Source of the DNA: Channallabes apus
Lineage: Eukaryota; Chordata; Actinopteri; Siluriformes; Clariidae
Length of the DNA: 64,000 nucleotides
NCBI GenBank assembly: GCA_030522415.1
Contig: CM060108.1
Span: forward strand, 41,314,756-41,378,755
Direction: 5' to 3'
In this document: positions 9,291 to 19,857 of the stretch, piece by piece
How the letters are laid out: each line of letters opens with the position of its first letter
Numbering within the stretch: position 1 is the first letter of the stretch
Notes under the pieces: model-generated
What the model was told of the DNA's origin: nothing
What the model saw: the letters and a program-made list of their open reading frames with translations, nothing else
Database searches by the model: none
Translations under genes and position numbers: made by a program

Positions 9291-9905
9291 TGTAGAATAG
9301 CTGAGTGTAATTTGCATTGCCTTGTGAGGAATAAAATTAGAGGAAAGTCAGTGAATAGACGCGATACACAAGCACCCCTGAGAACATTAAATAGCGCTTT
9401 AGTTCTTTTTCAAAAACCATCAAAACCGTACAATAACGGGTTTCTCTTGCAAACCGGTACATCTTGCAAACCAGATTTCTAGCACTCAGCAGGGACTCTG
9501 GTACGTTTTGTCTGTGAATGTGGCTGAAGCCTGCTTTCTCAGAAAGAGAACATTTGGCTGACATGGCAGATGACAGACCATGGCATGTGTGAGATCACCT
9601 CGCTTACTCACTGTTCACTGCTTGCAGCAAAACACTTTATTTGGGGACAGCAATGTCACTAGAGTAGGACTAGAAACTGAAGTGAACATGTGAACAGAAT
9701 GTGTGGAGTCTATAGATTGACAGTCATAAGATTACTCGACTGTCTGGCTGAAAACAGTTTGCTCAGCGTCTGTAGATGATATTTTGTCTGTAGACGGTCA
9801 CTACTGGATTATCCATATAAAATGTAAGTATTTTAACGTACTTAAAAAATATATAGAAGCTGAGATTCTTTGTTAAGTAGCTGTGTTTTACTCTAGAAAG
9901 CGTGT
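9291..9905. other. Intergenic DNA, nothing recognised
   Basis: No coding signal or known repeat recognised between the GA run and the TTCTA array. Confidence 0.6.
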
Positions 9906-10566
9906 TATTCTATTCTATTCTACTCTGTTCTAATTCTATTCTGTTCTATTTTACTCTGTTCTAATTCTATTCTATTCTACTCTGTCCTAATTATATTCTA
10001 TTCTATTCTACTCTGTTCTAATTCTATTCTATTCTATTCTGTTCTATTCTGTTCTAATTCTATTCTGTTCTATTCTATTTTGTTCTATTCTACTCTGTTC
10101 TAATTCTATTCTAGTCTACTCTGTTCTAATTCTATTCTATTCTACTCTACTCTGTTCTAATTCTATTCTATTCTATTCTGTTCTGTTCTACTCTGTACTA
10201 ATTCTATTCTGTTCTATTCTATTTTGTTGTATTCTACTCTGTTCTAATTCTATTCTATTCTATTCTATTCTACTCTGTTCTAATTCTACTCTGTTCTAAT
10301 TCTATTCTATTCTACTCTGTTCTAATTCTATTCTATTCTACTCTGTTCTGTTCTAATTCTATTCTATTCTATTCTACTCTGTTCTAATTTTATTCTATTC
10401 TATTATACTCTGTTCTAATTCTATTCTGTTCTAATTCTATTCTACTCTGTTCTGTTCTAATTCTATTCTATTCTACTCTGTTCTAATTCTATTCTATTCT
10501 ATTCTATTCTATTCTATTCTAATTCTATTCTATTCTATTCTATTCTATTCTATTCTATTCTATTCT
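9906..10566. repeat. (TTCTA)n pentanucleotide satellite-like array
   Basis: About 660 bp built almost entirely from TTCTA with variants TCTGT, TACTC and TAATT. These often recur as the higher-order phrase CTACTCTGTTCTAATTCTA. The right end (about 10490-10566) is the most homogeneous. The strand asymmetry (almost no G outside TCTGT) is striking. No coding content. Confidence 0.96.
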
Positions 10567-11062
10567 AAAAGTTAAATTTACTGCTGAATCGTGATGCATA
10601 GAAGTGCAACATCCAAGATCCTGAAGCTTGTATGAAAAGAACAGTGTGTCATTTAGACGATTTTTTTTTCAATTATTCAACAATGTAAACAGAATATTAA
10701 TTATAAACATCTACTGTGTTTCTTTCAATCATGATTGATATCATTTGAACTATTAATCAGTCAAAACCTTGCGTATCTCCTTCTTGTTAGTTGTGATAAT
10801 AAAGGAGCATCTGTAAGTCATGTCAAATCTTATATTGCAATTCACCATAAATTGCAGAGGAATCCACTGCTCTTACATTACATGCTGTACCACATGGTGG
10901 CGCTCTCGGATCGTGCTGCTGAGGAGTCGCAGCTTCCTGTCACGCTGTCTCTCCCTGGCTTTCATCTGATACTCATTAGACTGAGCAGTGATGGTGAGTC
11001 CCACTGTGCTCATAATGAAGCCATGAAAAAATACAGAATTACAAACAGAAAATGACTCTAAT
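10567..11062. other. Intergenic DNA with a short coding-like island on the minus strand
   Basis: Mostly AT-rich. Positions 10880-11015 are richer in GC and, read on the minus strand, give a charged peptide (SNEYQMKARERQRDRKLRLL and onward) ending at a TAA near 10873. An AG preceded by a pyrimidine-biased stretch lies just upstream. I do not recognise the peptide. It could be a terminal exon, a relic or chance. Confidence 0.25.
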
Positions 11063-11097
11063 AACACACACACACACACACACACGCACACACACAC
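11063..11097. repeat. (AC)n microsatellite
   Basis: A CA dinucleotide run with one interruption. Confidence 0.95.
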
Positions 11098-11189
11098 GCT
11101 TCATATTCTGATTAATATTGTGCTCAAACATATTGCACTGTCTCACATATCACAGCACAAAGATAATGTTGCATCGCCTTAGATGGTGA

Positions 11190-11345
11190 TTTAACGGACA
11201 TTTTATTAGGAACACATGTACACCTGCGTATTCATGCAATTACACATGAAATGAAAGTCAACGTTGGGTCAAGAGCTTCAGTTCATTTTAATATCAAACA
11301 CCAGAGTGAGGGGAGGGAAATGCAATCTCAGTGATTTGATGCTTC
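11190..11345 (+). repeat. Fragment of a fish DNA-transposon-like repeat ('ACATTTTATTAGGAACAC')
   Basis: GGACATTTTATTAGGAACAC, then GTACACCTGCGTATTCATGC, and later a CAAGAGCTTCAGTTCA block match by text a common fish repeat with inverted ends. I recall the family but not its name. A piece near 11620-11650 (ACACCATTCTGTGTGAACTG) may be another part of the same element. Confidence 0.5.
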
Positions 11346-11693
11346 CAGATGAGCTGCTCATGTACATACTGCAGAACCTGCTTATATCCGGCGGGTTTTC
11401 CAGTATGCAACTTTCATTATTTTATTTTTTGATCCTGTGTCTAATTAAAGGACATGCGTGGATAGGATTTTTCTGTCATCCAGCTCAAGGATTTATGTAT
11501 TTTCTGTTCATGGCAGGTAGATTTTTTAATTTAAAGCGTCCTCCTTTGGCCTCTCTCAGCATCGTGGTGGTGGTGGTGGTCCTGATGGCAGAACTGCGAC
11601 ATGCTGGGATTTTTTTTCTTCCTTTTACACCATTCTGTGTGAACTGTAAATAGTGATGTACTGTAATAAAAAAATAATAAACAGCCAAAAAAG

Positions 11694-11696
<3 letters not shown>

Positions 11697-11739
<43 letters not shown>
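11697..11739. repeat. (TTA)n microsatellite
   Basis: A pure trinucleotide run of about 14 units. Confidence 0.95.
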
Positions 11740-11741
<2 letters not shown>

Positions 11742-11791
11742 GGTTGTTTCAACCTGGCACCAACCACTGAGCCACAGTCCAAATAACTCTG

Positions 11792-11980
11792 AAATAGCTC
11801 TTTAATTGTATGTATTACGCTTTATGCTTTATGATTGAATAATTACATGAATGAACACGAGTATCAGTGTTGCTGCGAGTGTACAGCATGTATTATTCAT
11901 TACACTTGCCTTGTTTAAAGCTTTGTAGGCCAAGATATAAACAAAATCCTTAAAAAAAAATTTTTTTAACAAGCCAAACC
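11792..11980 (+). repeat. Left copy of a local direct duplication
   Basis: This segment (from AATAGCTCTTTAATTGTATG to CAAGCCAAACCC) is repeated at 12612-12811 in the same orientation with small differences. The two copies flank the CTCA minisatellite and a SINE fragment. Confidence 0.88.
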
Positions 11981-12308
11981 CTCACTCACTCACTCACTCA
12001 CTCACTCACTCACTCCCTCCCTCCCTCACTCACTCCTTCATTCCCTCCCTCACTCACTCACTCACTCACTCACTCACTCACTCACTCACTCACTCCCTCA
12101 CTCACTCCCTCATTCCCTCCCTCACTCACTCACTCCCTCATTCCCTCCCTCACTCACTCCCTCACTCACTCACACACTCACTCCCTCCATCACTCACTCA
12201 CTCACTCACTCCCTCCCTCACTCCCTCACTCACTCACTCACACACTCCCTCCCTCCCTCCCTCCCTCCCTCACTCACTCACTCCCTCACTTACTCGCTCA
12301 CTCACTCA
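11981..12308. repeat. CTCA/CTCC tetranucleotide minisatellite
   Basis: About 325 bp of CTCA with CTCC variants in recurring blocks. It starts exactly at the end of the left direct duplicate. At the matching point after the right duplicate (12811) only the short text GTCGCTCCCTCCCTG is present. Confidence 0.95.
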
Positions 12309-12405
12309 TCTTCTATACCGCTTTATCCTGTATTGCATGTGTACCCGGAGACTTCGGGCGTGAGGCGGGGTAAACCCTGGACAGGGTGCCAATCCATCAC
12401 AGACA
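12306..12405 (-). repeat. SINE 3' fragment
   Basis: The minus-strand text TGGATTGGCACCCTGTCCAG, then a GGTTTACCCCGCCTCA segment and ACAGGATAAAGCGGTATAGA, matches the 3' half of the SINE that is complete at 21630-21987. The tRNA-like head is absent. Confidence 0.8.
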
Positions 12406-12611
12406 AGCTAAACCAATTAATATTATTAGGATCAGCTGATTACACACTTCATGTAAACATTAATGAGGAAATGTTCGTCCAAATCTATGCTAAATAAAAA
12501 ACTTTTTAATACACATTATGTCTTACCTGGTTACAAATACAGATCCAACAAGGTTTACTTCACTAAAAATCTAATTAAAATACATCGATAATTAAAATAG
12601 TTCACTAATTA

Positions 12612-12811
12612 AAATAGCTCTATAATTGTATGTATTCGCTTTATGCGTTATGATTGAATAATGACACGAATGAACACGAGTATCAGTGTTGCTGCGAGTG
12701 TACAGCATGTATTATTCATTACACTTGTTTAAAGCTTTGTAGTTGTTTATCTTAAGCCAAAATGTAAACAAAATCCTTTTGAAAATTTCTTTGTATTTAA
12801 CAAGCCAAACC
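12612..12811 (+). repeat. Right copy of the local direct duplication
   Basis: About 90% identical by eye to 11792-11980 over ATGAACACGAGTATCAGTGT and following text, offset by roughly 820-830 bp. It lacks the expanded tetranucleotide array after its end. Confidence 0.88.
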
Positions 12812-13232
12812 GTCGCTCCCTCCCTGTGACCGTAAAGCACCGCGGCCTGGTTGGGAGACACTCAACTCGTAGCAACGTGCAGTATTTCTCAGGACGAAGC
12901 ACAGCTGTTTAAAAGAGCAGACTCTGCATGTGTGTTTAAACCATTAATTCTGAAGGTCTTCCCCCCCTGAACACACTGCTGGATGAGACGCATTTTGATG
13001 TCGTGTATAAATCAACCTTAGTTTATCTGCACAGTTGATGAAAAGTGGCTTGTTTCAGCCAATCAGGCGTTTTCAGTTCATTGTTGATGTCATTTGTAGA
13101 GCCGACTAATCACTCACTCTTCTTCAGGAAGCGCTTTATTCTGGTCAAGGTCGCCGTGGATCCGGATGCTGTCCTGGGAAAAACCCAAGGAAGGAATACA
13201 CCCTGGATGAGGCAACAGTCCCTCGTGGGTAA

Positions 13233-13235
<3 letters not shown>
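12812..13235. other. Intergenic DNA, nothing recognised
   Basis: Mixed composition, with no gene or known repeat that I can support. Confidence 0.5.

Positions 13236-13311
<76 letters not shown>
13236..13311. repeat. (AC)n microsatellite, about 38 units
   Basis: A pure CA run of about 76 bp, the longest dinucleotide CA run in the window. Frames of His-Thr and Cys-Val are artefacts. Confidence 0.97.
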
Positions 13312-13314
<3 letters not shown>

Positions 13315-13777
13315 ACTGTGGTGATTTAGAGTCAAAGTTTGGAAGGTGAGAAGGAACCGGAGAACTGAGAAACATGTGAACGTCCATGCAGAGAGTAACC
13401 CGAGCTCAGAACCGAACCCCGTACCCCCCTGGAGCAACAGTAGCCACTCTGCAGATTTGTTTTTCTTTTTTCAGTTCTTATCATTCTTTTTGTCCATCTG
13501 TGTTTAATTTTACTCTACTTTCACATGAATCCTTTACTTCATTGATTAATTAATTCGTCCATCTTCTGTCCATCTTCAGTAAGTGTTTTAATCCAGTCTG
13601 TGACGATGCGTATAGAAAAATCACATGACCTGATGAATAATCATGTGATCAACTTACAGATGTCTGTGTATTTTTAGATACATTAAATACATTTTTGACA
13701 AAAACTGTCATTTTCAAATGTACTGCATGATGTTTGTGTTTTTTTCACATGGAGATTTTGTGAATGTTGTGTCAATA

Positions 13778-13808
<31 letters not shown>

Positions 13809-14195
13809 TTAAAATTGATTGAAAATTTTGGTGAAAATGTGTTTTTTTTAGTCCATGTGATTTTATTTTCACCTGTGATTTTTTATTTATTCAAATTGAG
13901 TATTATTTTCACATACTTTTTTTTTTTTTTACTTACGTGGTTTTATAGTTACGTAAGTAGGAACTTCTTTTTCTCACTTGATCACATATTGTGTACATAC
14001 TGTACAGTCACAATTATATATTTATTTCTATTCACATGTTTGTTTAAAGCTTACTTTCTTTTTTTACGTGCTCACATATTACTCATATACCTTTAAACTT
14101 ATGATGAATAGCAACTTATTTCTTATTATTTAGCAATATTTTATGTATAGCACTTAGTTAAAGTCCTTTGCTTAGTTAATGTACAGTATAGCAAA
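13312..14195. other. Intergenic AT-rich DNA with (TTA)n at 13780-13809
   Basis: No gene seen. Contains a short ATT run and poly-T stretches. A possible open frame at 13815-14096 is low-complexity Phe/Leu and is not supported. Confidence 0.6.
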
Positions 14196-14253
14196 TTTGC
14201 TTTTCATATGTATTTAGCACTTACAGTAGGTTTTCATTTAATTTTTAATGAAT

Positions 14254-14343
<90 letters not shown>

Positions 14344-14563
14344 AATTATATTATTAAAATTATATATTATATTTTTAATGAATTATAATGTATATATATA
14401 TAATTGTAATATATATATATATAATTGTAATATATATATTGCAATTATATATATTATATATTACAATTATATTACATATATATATAATTATATTTACAAT
14501 TATATATTATATTTTTAAGGAATTATAATATATATATATATAATTGTAATATATATATATTAC

Positions 14564-14636
<73 letters not shown>

Positions 14637-14694
14637 ATTCATTAAAAATTAAATGAAAACCTACTGTAAGTGCTAAATACATATGAAAAGCAAA
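14196..14694. repeat. Long inverted repeat with AT-rich centre
   Basis: The left arm 14196-14266 (TTTGCTTTTCATATGTATTT at its outer end) is the exact reverse complement of 14624-14694 (ATACATATGAAAAGCAAA at its outer end). The perfect stem is about 71 bp plus TA-repeat extension. The imperfect match continues outward (GTATAGCAAA against TTTTTGCTATAC) around a small indel. The roughly 355-bp centre is (TA)n and TTACAATTATA words. It could be a MITE or fold-back element. No coding content. Confidence 0.93.
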
Positions 14695-14816
14695 CTTTTA
14701 TTTTTGCTATACTATATAATTGTAATATACAATTATATATACATAAAATAATATACATAATACAATTGTAATATATTTATATTACAATTATATTATGTGT
14801 GATGGGAGGACATAAA

Positions 14817-14818
<2 letters not shown>

Positions 14819-14861
<43 letters not shown>
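14819..14861. repeat. (GT)n microsatellite
   Basis: A pure GT run of about 21 units. Confidence 0.96.
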
Positions 14862-14862
<1 letters not shown>

Positions 14863-16138
14863 ACCATGTGATCACACATACCGCATTGCTCACACAATCA
14901 TATAAAACACATGATCATGTGAAATGTGGGAAATGTGTGTGACAAGCCAGTGAGAACCACAGTACTGAAAAACTAGCAGACTATCCATCCAAATTACAGG
15001 TTCCATTTGATTTTACATCTATAACTTGAGTTTAAGAGTAAAAAATAAAATCTAAACTACTTGTACGTGAACAGCTTTTCAAAAAGATGTAATAAAATAA
15101 ATATATTGTGTAACTGCTATACATGCCTAAGTGGAAAAAAAAATGAAGACAGCCTGCCAACACACAGCCTCATTACATATGGCAGAGACTGAACTAAAAG
15201 CCACTGACTTGGCCATGTAATGTCTTCAAGCTGCAGTGTTGAACTGAATATTTTCTCCACATGACAATCCACTTCATGATATTGTACTGGAATATGATGC
15301 ACAGGTTCAATTACGGATTTGGCATGCAGAACAGCAGCCGGCCACATGAGCTGAAACCCGAGCGCTCTCTGATGAGGAGTGTGGTAATCCGCTCACGTCG
15401 CTTCGCATTCCTCTTTCATATACACAGCTTGCCCCATCTCTCATGGATTGTATAAGCTGAATACAGCATGTTTAACCTTTAAAAAAAAAAAAAACCTGAA
15501 TTCAAACCCAGATGTCTCACTAACAGACACATGCGTAAAGCGTTCTGGAATTTTACTTGTGAGACCGAAGTCAGTATGGCAGAAGCTTCAAACGCCATTT
15601 TGACTTAAAAAAAGAGAAGATCGATTGAGTAAGAAAATAAAGATCGCATGCAGTTTTAGTCAGTTCCCTCACCCGGGATTGGAGGTACCAATTTATTCAT
15701 CACAAACAGTCAGAAGCAACATGCTGAACGCTGCTTAAATGTTTTATGTGAACACTGGAAAAGACTTGGACTGGATTTTTGCAGTTATTAGAAGCAGAAG
15801 TCTAGTACGCAGCTATGACTGTGTGACTGTACATAAGAGCCGTAATGAGTGTTATATTTGTGATAGATTACACTTCTTATGGTTTTAAATGTGTGGCGTT
15901 ACAAATGTGAGGCGTTATAGTTGTGAGGCATTACAGTTGTAGAGGTTTTTATTGTAATACTTTGTAATTGTGAGGTCTTACAGATGTGCTGTCGCAGCTG
16001 TGTGACATTACTGTTTTGTGGTGTCACATTTGTGAGGTGTTACGGTTGTAAGGAGTTACGGTTGAGAGGTGTTACAATTTTGCAGTTCTTGTAATAAGAA
16101 CTGAAAATGACATAGCAAACATGCTACTGTAAGTTATG

Positions 16139-16141
<3 letters not shown>
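14862..16141. other. Intergenic DNA, nothing recognised
   Basis: No exon or known transposon recognised. Around 15890-16090 a loose repetition of 'GTGAGGTGTTAC'-like words suggests an old degenerate minisatellite. Confidence 0.45.
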
Positions 16142-16220
<79 letters not shown>

Positions 16221-16657
16221 AATAATAATAATAATGACAGCTTTTTACAGCATTTTACACATGAACAATTTCTGAATTATATAATATAATTATATACATT
16301 CCATTTATCAAAATATATAATAATATAAGTAGTGTGGAACCTTTAAAACTACTAGAATAAAAAAAAATACCCAAAAGTAAAAATCAAACTCATTTTCCTA
16401 AGAAAAAGTCCTGAAATAATGTTCCTCATGATTCTTGTTGTTCAGTCATTTTAGACCACAAATAATAATAATAATAATAATAATAATTCAGCTTTTTTTA
16501 ATGAACACTTTTTAATTGTATGAAACAAACAAACAAACAAACAAACAATCAGTGTGGTAAAAACATTAAAATAAAAATTTAATTAAAATAAAAACATTAA
16601 AATAAAAAATACACAAACTATTTTATCAGGATTGTTAGGTTTCCAGTCATTTCAGAC

Positions 16658-16696
<39 letters not shown>

Positions 16697-16700
16697 TAAT
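16142..16700. repeat. Cluster of trinucleotide and AAAC microsatellites
   Basis: There is a compound (AAT)n(AAC)n(AAT)n block at 16142-16235, (AAT)n at 16460-16487, (AAAC)n at 16523-16547 and (AAT)n at 16661-16700. The last one abuts the Tc1-like fragment that follows. Confidence 0.94.
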
Positions 16701-16704
16701 GAGA

Positions 16705-17076
16705 GGAGCTGTAGGCTGCTATCAAAGCAACCTGGTCTTCAATAATGCCTCAGCAGTACCACAGGCTGTTTGCCTTCCTGCCTTCCTGCATTCATGCAGT
16801 ATTTCGTGCTAAAGTAGCCCTGACCAAGTATTTAACACATGTCTTCATTTTAAATCCTGTTTTGATTGATTTTAGGAAATATTCTAATATTTTGAGTCAC
16901 AGGGTTTTTATTTTATTTCCCAGAACTTTAAGCCATAATCATTTAAATTAAAACAAAAAGCCTTGAAATATTTTCCTTGACGTGTAACAAATCCATAATG
17001 TATGAGAGTTTCACTTTTTGAATTAAATTACAAAAAAACCCTTTAAACAGTATTCTATTTTTTTGAGATGCACTGT
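16705..17076 (+). mobile_element. Tc1-like element, 3' end fragment
   Basis: The text GCTATCAAAGCAACCTGG, then CCTCAGCAGTACCACAGGCT and a TTCATGCAGTA block, matches the last coding part of a common fish Tc1-like transposase gene. The family's 3' untranslated text follows, with TTTCACTTTTTGAATTAAAT and a terminal TTTTTTGAGATGCACTG near 17076. The transposase frame is destroyed. The same family reappears at 17890. Confidence 0.75.
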
Positions 17077-17889
17077 CTATCATCATAATCCACAGCTGTA
17101 TCACAGCTGTACGAGTTAAAAACACTTAGCCTCCCAGTTCTTACAGTCATGTCGAATTTCGGCTTCACAAATAATACGAAAAATCTTTGGGGGCAGGGAG
17201 GCGACCACTCATGGGTTTATGTAAATTACTGCCATCCACTGAATGCAGAACTTTTCTCTGGAAAAGACTTCTGTACCCAAGAGAGTAAAACCAACAGTCT
17301 GTTCTTCATTTCTTTTGGAGCATAAATATCACATATAAGATGCCGACATGAAGGAGGAAAAAAAGCACATCCGTACCCTACATGATATGATGGCAGAGTG
17401 ATGAAATGCACTTCGGAATGCAGTAAACGCATGGAGCATGTGTGCAACATCTGCAAAGCGCATCTATATCTGATCAGTAAAGTGTGGAGACAGCCACGTA
17501 GAACTCGCGTAAAACAAAGTATGATTAATTTATGAGACGGAAGACATCAGAGGCTCACAGGCAACATGTTCTTTTGGTTACCTAAAGGCCTTAATCACAT
17601 TTTATTCACATCAGATGTAACTGTCATGGAGGACTGTGACACAAAGAGCTTAAATGTTCAAAGAGCTGTGTTTGCAGAACATTTTATTTTTATTTGATGA
17701 CTTATAGAGAGTAACACATTGTACAGATTAGATATGCTGTATGTATAGTGATTGATGATAAAACAAGGAACAGTCATATTCACTGTGTTGAAGAAATAAA
17801 ACACTATTTCACTATCTTCTAAAAATTTTATATTTTTCCCCCCCCTAATTTAATTCAAAACATGAAACAAAGTTTGAGTTTGAGTAAAT
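17077..17889. other. Intergenic DNA, nothing recognised
   Basis: Low-repeat DNA between two fragments of one Tc1-like family. No gene signal. Confidence 0.5.
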
Positions 17890-18640
17890 CCCTATTCATG
17901 CAGTATAAATGTCATGGATCTTTCGGTCTAGATGGCATGGGTAAGACTGCTGATTTGACAATTTTCCAGAAGATGATCAATGACAGGAGTCCGGAGGAAG
18001 AGCAAAGAAGCACAGATTCTAAGTCTAAGTGTGAAGTCGTTCATGATTTTGGGGTGCTATGTCATCTGATAGTGTTGATCCACTGCATTTTATCAAGTCC
18101 AAATTCAACGCAGCTGTCTACCCAGAGATTTTAGAGCACTTCATGTTTCCGTCTCATGACGAACCTTATAGAGATGCTTATGTCCTTTCTTTCGCACCTG
18201 CCCTCAGGGGTCATAACTACAGCTACATGGTTTGCTGACTATGACATTAAGGTATGTGATTAGTCAGCCAACCCGCCTGACCTGAACCTTATAGAGAATC
18301 TATGGGTTATTGTACAGAGGAAGTTGAGAAACACTAGACTTGCACTGCCACAGGCTGATCAACTCAATAACATGGTGCATCGATGCTTTAATTCGTGCTA
18401 AAGAAGAGCATTAATGAATATAAACGTGTTTTTTTTTTTTCAGAATTTCTGCAATTTTTTATTGATCTTAGAAAATATTCTAATATTTTGAGATACTTTT
18501 TTGAGAAAGGTTTACTTGACTGTACTTCATGTACTTTAAATGTGATATATCTAGAATATGTGAGTTTCACTTTAAAAATTAAACAAAAAAATAAAACAAT
18601 ATATATATATTTCACGATATTCTTTGTTTGATACACAGTT
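17890..18640 (+). pseudogene. Tc1-like transposase relic, 3' half
   Basis: Degenerate coding text for the C-terminal half of a Tc1-like transposase: TACCCAGAGATTTTAGAGCA, then CCGCCTGACCTGAACCTTAT. The latter encodes the SPDLNLIENLW-type motif that precedes the last catalytic acidic residue, here PPDLNLIENLW. Many stops and frameshifts are present. The tail (AAAATATTCTAATATTTTGA and TGAGTTTCACTTTAAAAATT) matches the 3' region of the fragment at 16705, so both belong to one family. Confidence 0.78.
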
Positions 18641-19525
18641 GTTTACTTCCTATTTACATTCAACTTCCTATTTACATGGTCAGAAGTTGTGAGTAAGGAT
18701 CTTTTTAACATTGACAACCACAAATCTTCCAGCACAGGAAAGACTAACTGGCTACAGGACATTTTAAGCTTCATGTTTTTCAGCTCTATCCAGAGATTAT
18801 GGTTGACCACTTAGAAGATGTCTGTCATCTCGAGTGGTGTGCAATGTGATAAATCAAGAATCAAGAAAACAAGACTCCAAACTAAGGTCATGCACCACAA
18901 TGGCGTGCACACCAATCAGCAGGACGTCACAATTAAACAATAATTGCGAATTAATGCAAAACAGCTTTTTCAGCTTTCAAATGTTGCCATGAATCAGCTC
19001 AGGAAGTTTGGACCCAAGTCCAGCGTGCAGTGTTTATTAACAATAGTGGAATTGAACTCCATCCAAATCTCCATCCAAGTTTTAGTTCATAAACCAAAAT
19101 CCATCCAAACACTCAAAGCAAAACAAATTCAATTAAGATACAAAACGTTTCTGCTTCCAATGCAACAAACCATCGTAGAGTTCTTAGTAGAAGATTACTT
19201 AGAGATTTACAGCATTTTAAGAGCCAGATAGTCCACTCTCTTCATAGTAGTATTTATTTATCTATTATCTGCTTATGGGGTGCAATAATATAGTAATGAG
19301 TGTTAATTTATACAACTGGGCTCTAATGGCAAGGTTTTAAAAATGTTTTTTTTTTTTTTACAAATTACGTTTAGGTCTTACACAATTTTATTATGTACTT
19401 AATGTTAATCTGTAGCACCGATTATTTTAGAGTGCATGCTTGAAATTTGCTTTTTGTTAGTTAAAAGGCTATTTACAGGCTATAGCCTACAATATTGAAA
19501 AGGTATTTAGTTGCTATTATAATTA
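18641..19525. other. Intergenic DNA, nothing recognised
   Basis: AT-rich with a poly-T run near 19350. No gene or repeat I can name. Confidence 0.5.
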
Positions 19526-19857
19526 TGTTACACTCACTCTCATTGTCTAAACCACTCCTGGTGGGCCTGGAGCTTATCCCAGAATACATAGGGCACAAGG
19601 GTGGCAATCAATCGAAGGGTGCCAATCAATCGAAGGGCACACACAATCACTCACTCCTTTATGCGCAATGGGCAATTTTATATATTGCCAATTAACCTAC
19701 TCTGCATGTCTTTGGACTCGTGAGGAAACCAACTAACCACGGAGGAAACCAACCAAGCACGGGGAGAACATGCAAACTCCATGCACAAAGAGGCGGGAAT
19801 CAAACCGAGATCCAGAATGTGCAAGGCAACAGTACTAACCACTAAGCCACCATGTCA
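19526..19857 (-). mobile_element. tRNA-headed SINE, full-length but diverged
   Basis: The minus strand begins at about 19857 with a tRNA-like head (GGTGGCTTAGTGGTTAGTAC, then a degenerate B box in CGGTTTGATTCCCGCC). It continues through GCATGTTCTCCCCGTGCTTG to the 3' text TGGGATAAGCTCCAGGCCCA. It is the same family as 21630-21987 but older. A 17-bp internal unit (ATCAATCGAAGGGTG) is duplicated near 19608-19640. Confidence 0.82.

Noticed and set aside
9906..10566. Telomere-like or centromeric satellite
   Set aside because: The unit TTCTA is not the vertebrate telomere repeat and the array is too short to call centromeric.
14303..14518. Ile/Tyr-rich open frame
   Set aside because: It lies in the (TA)n core of the long inverted repeat and has no amino-acid complexity.
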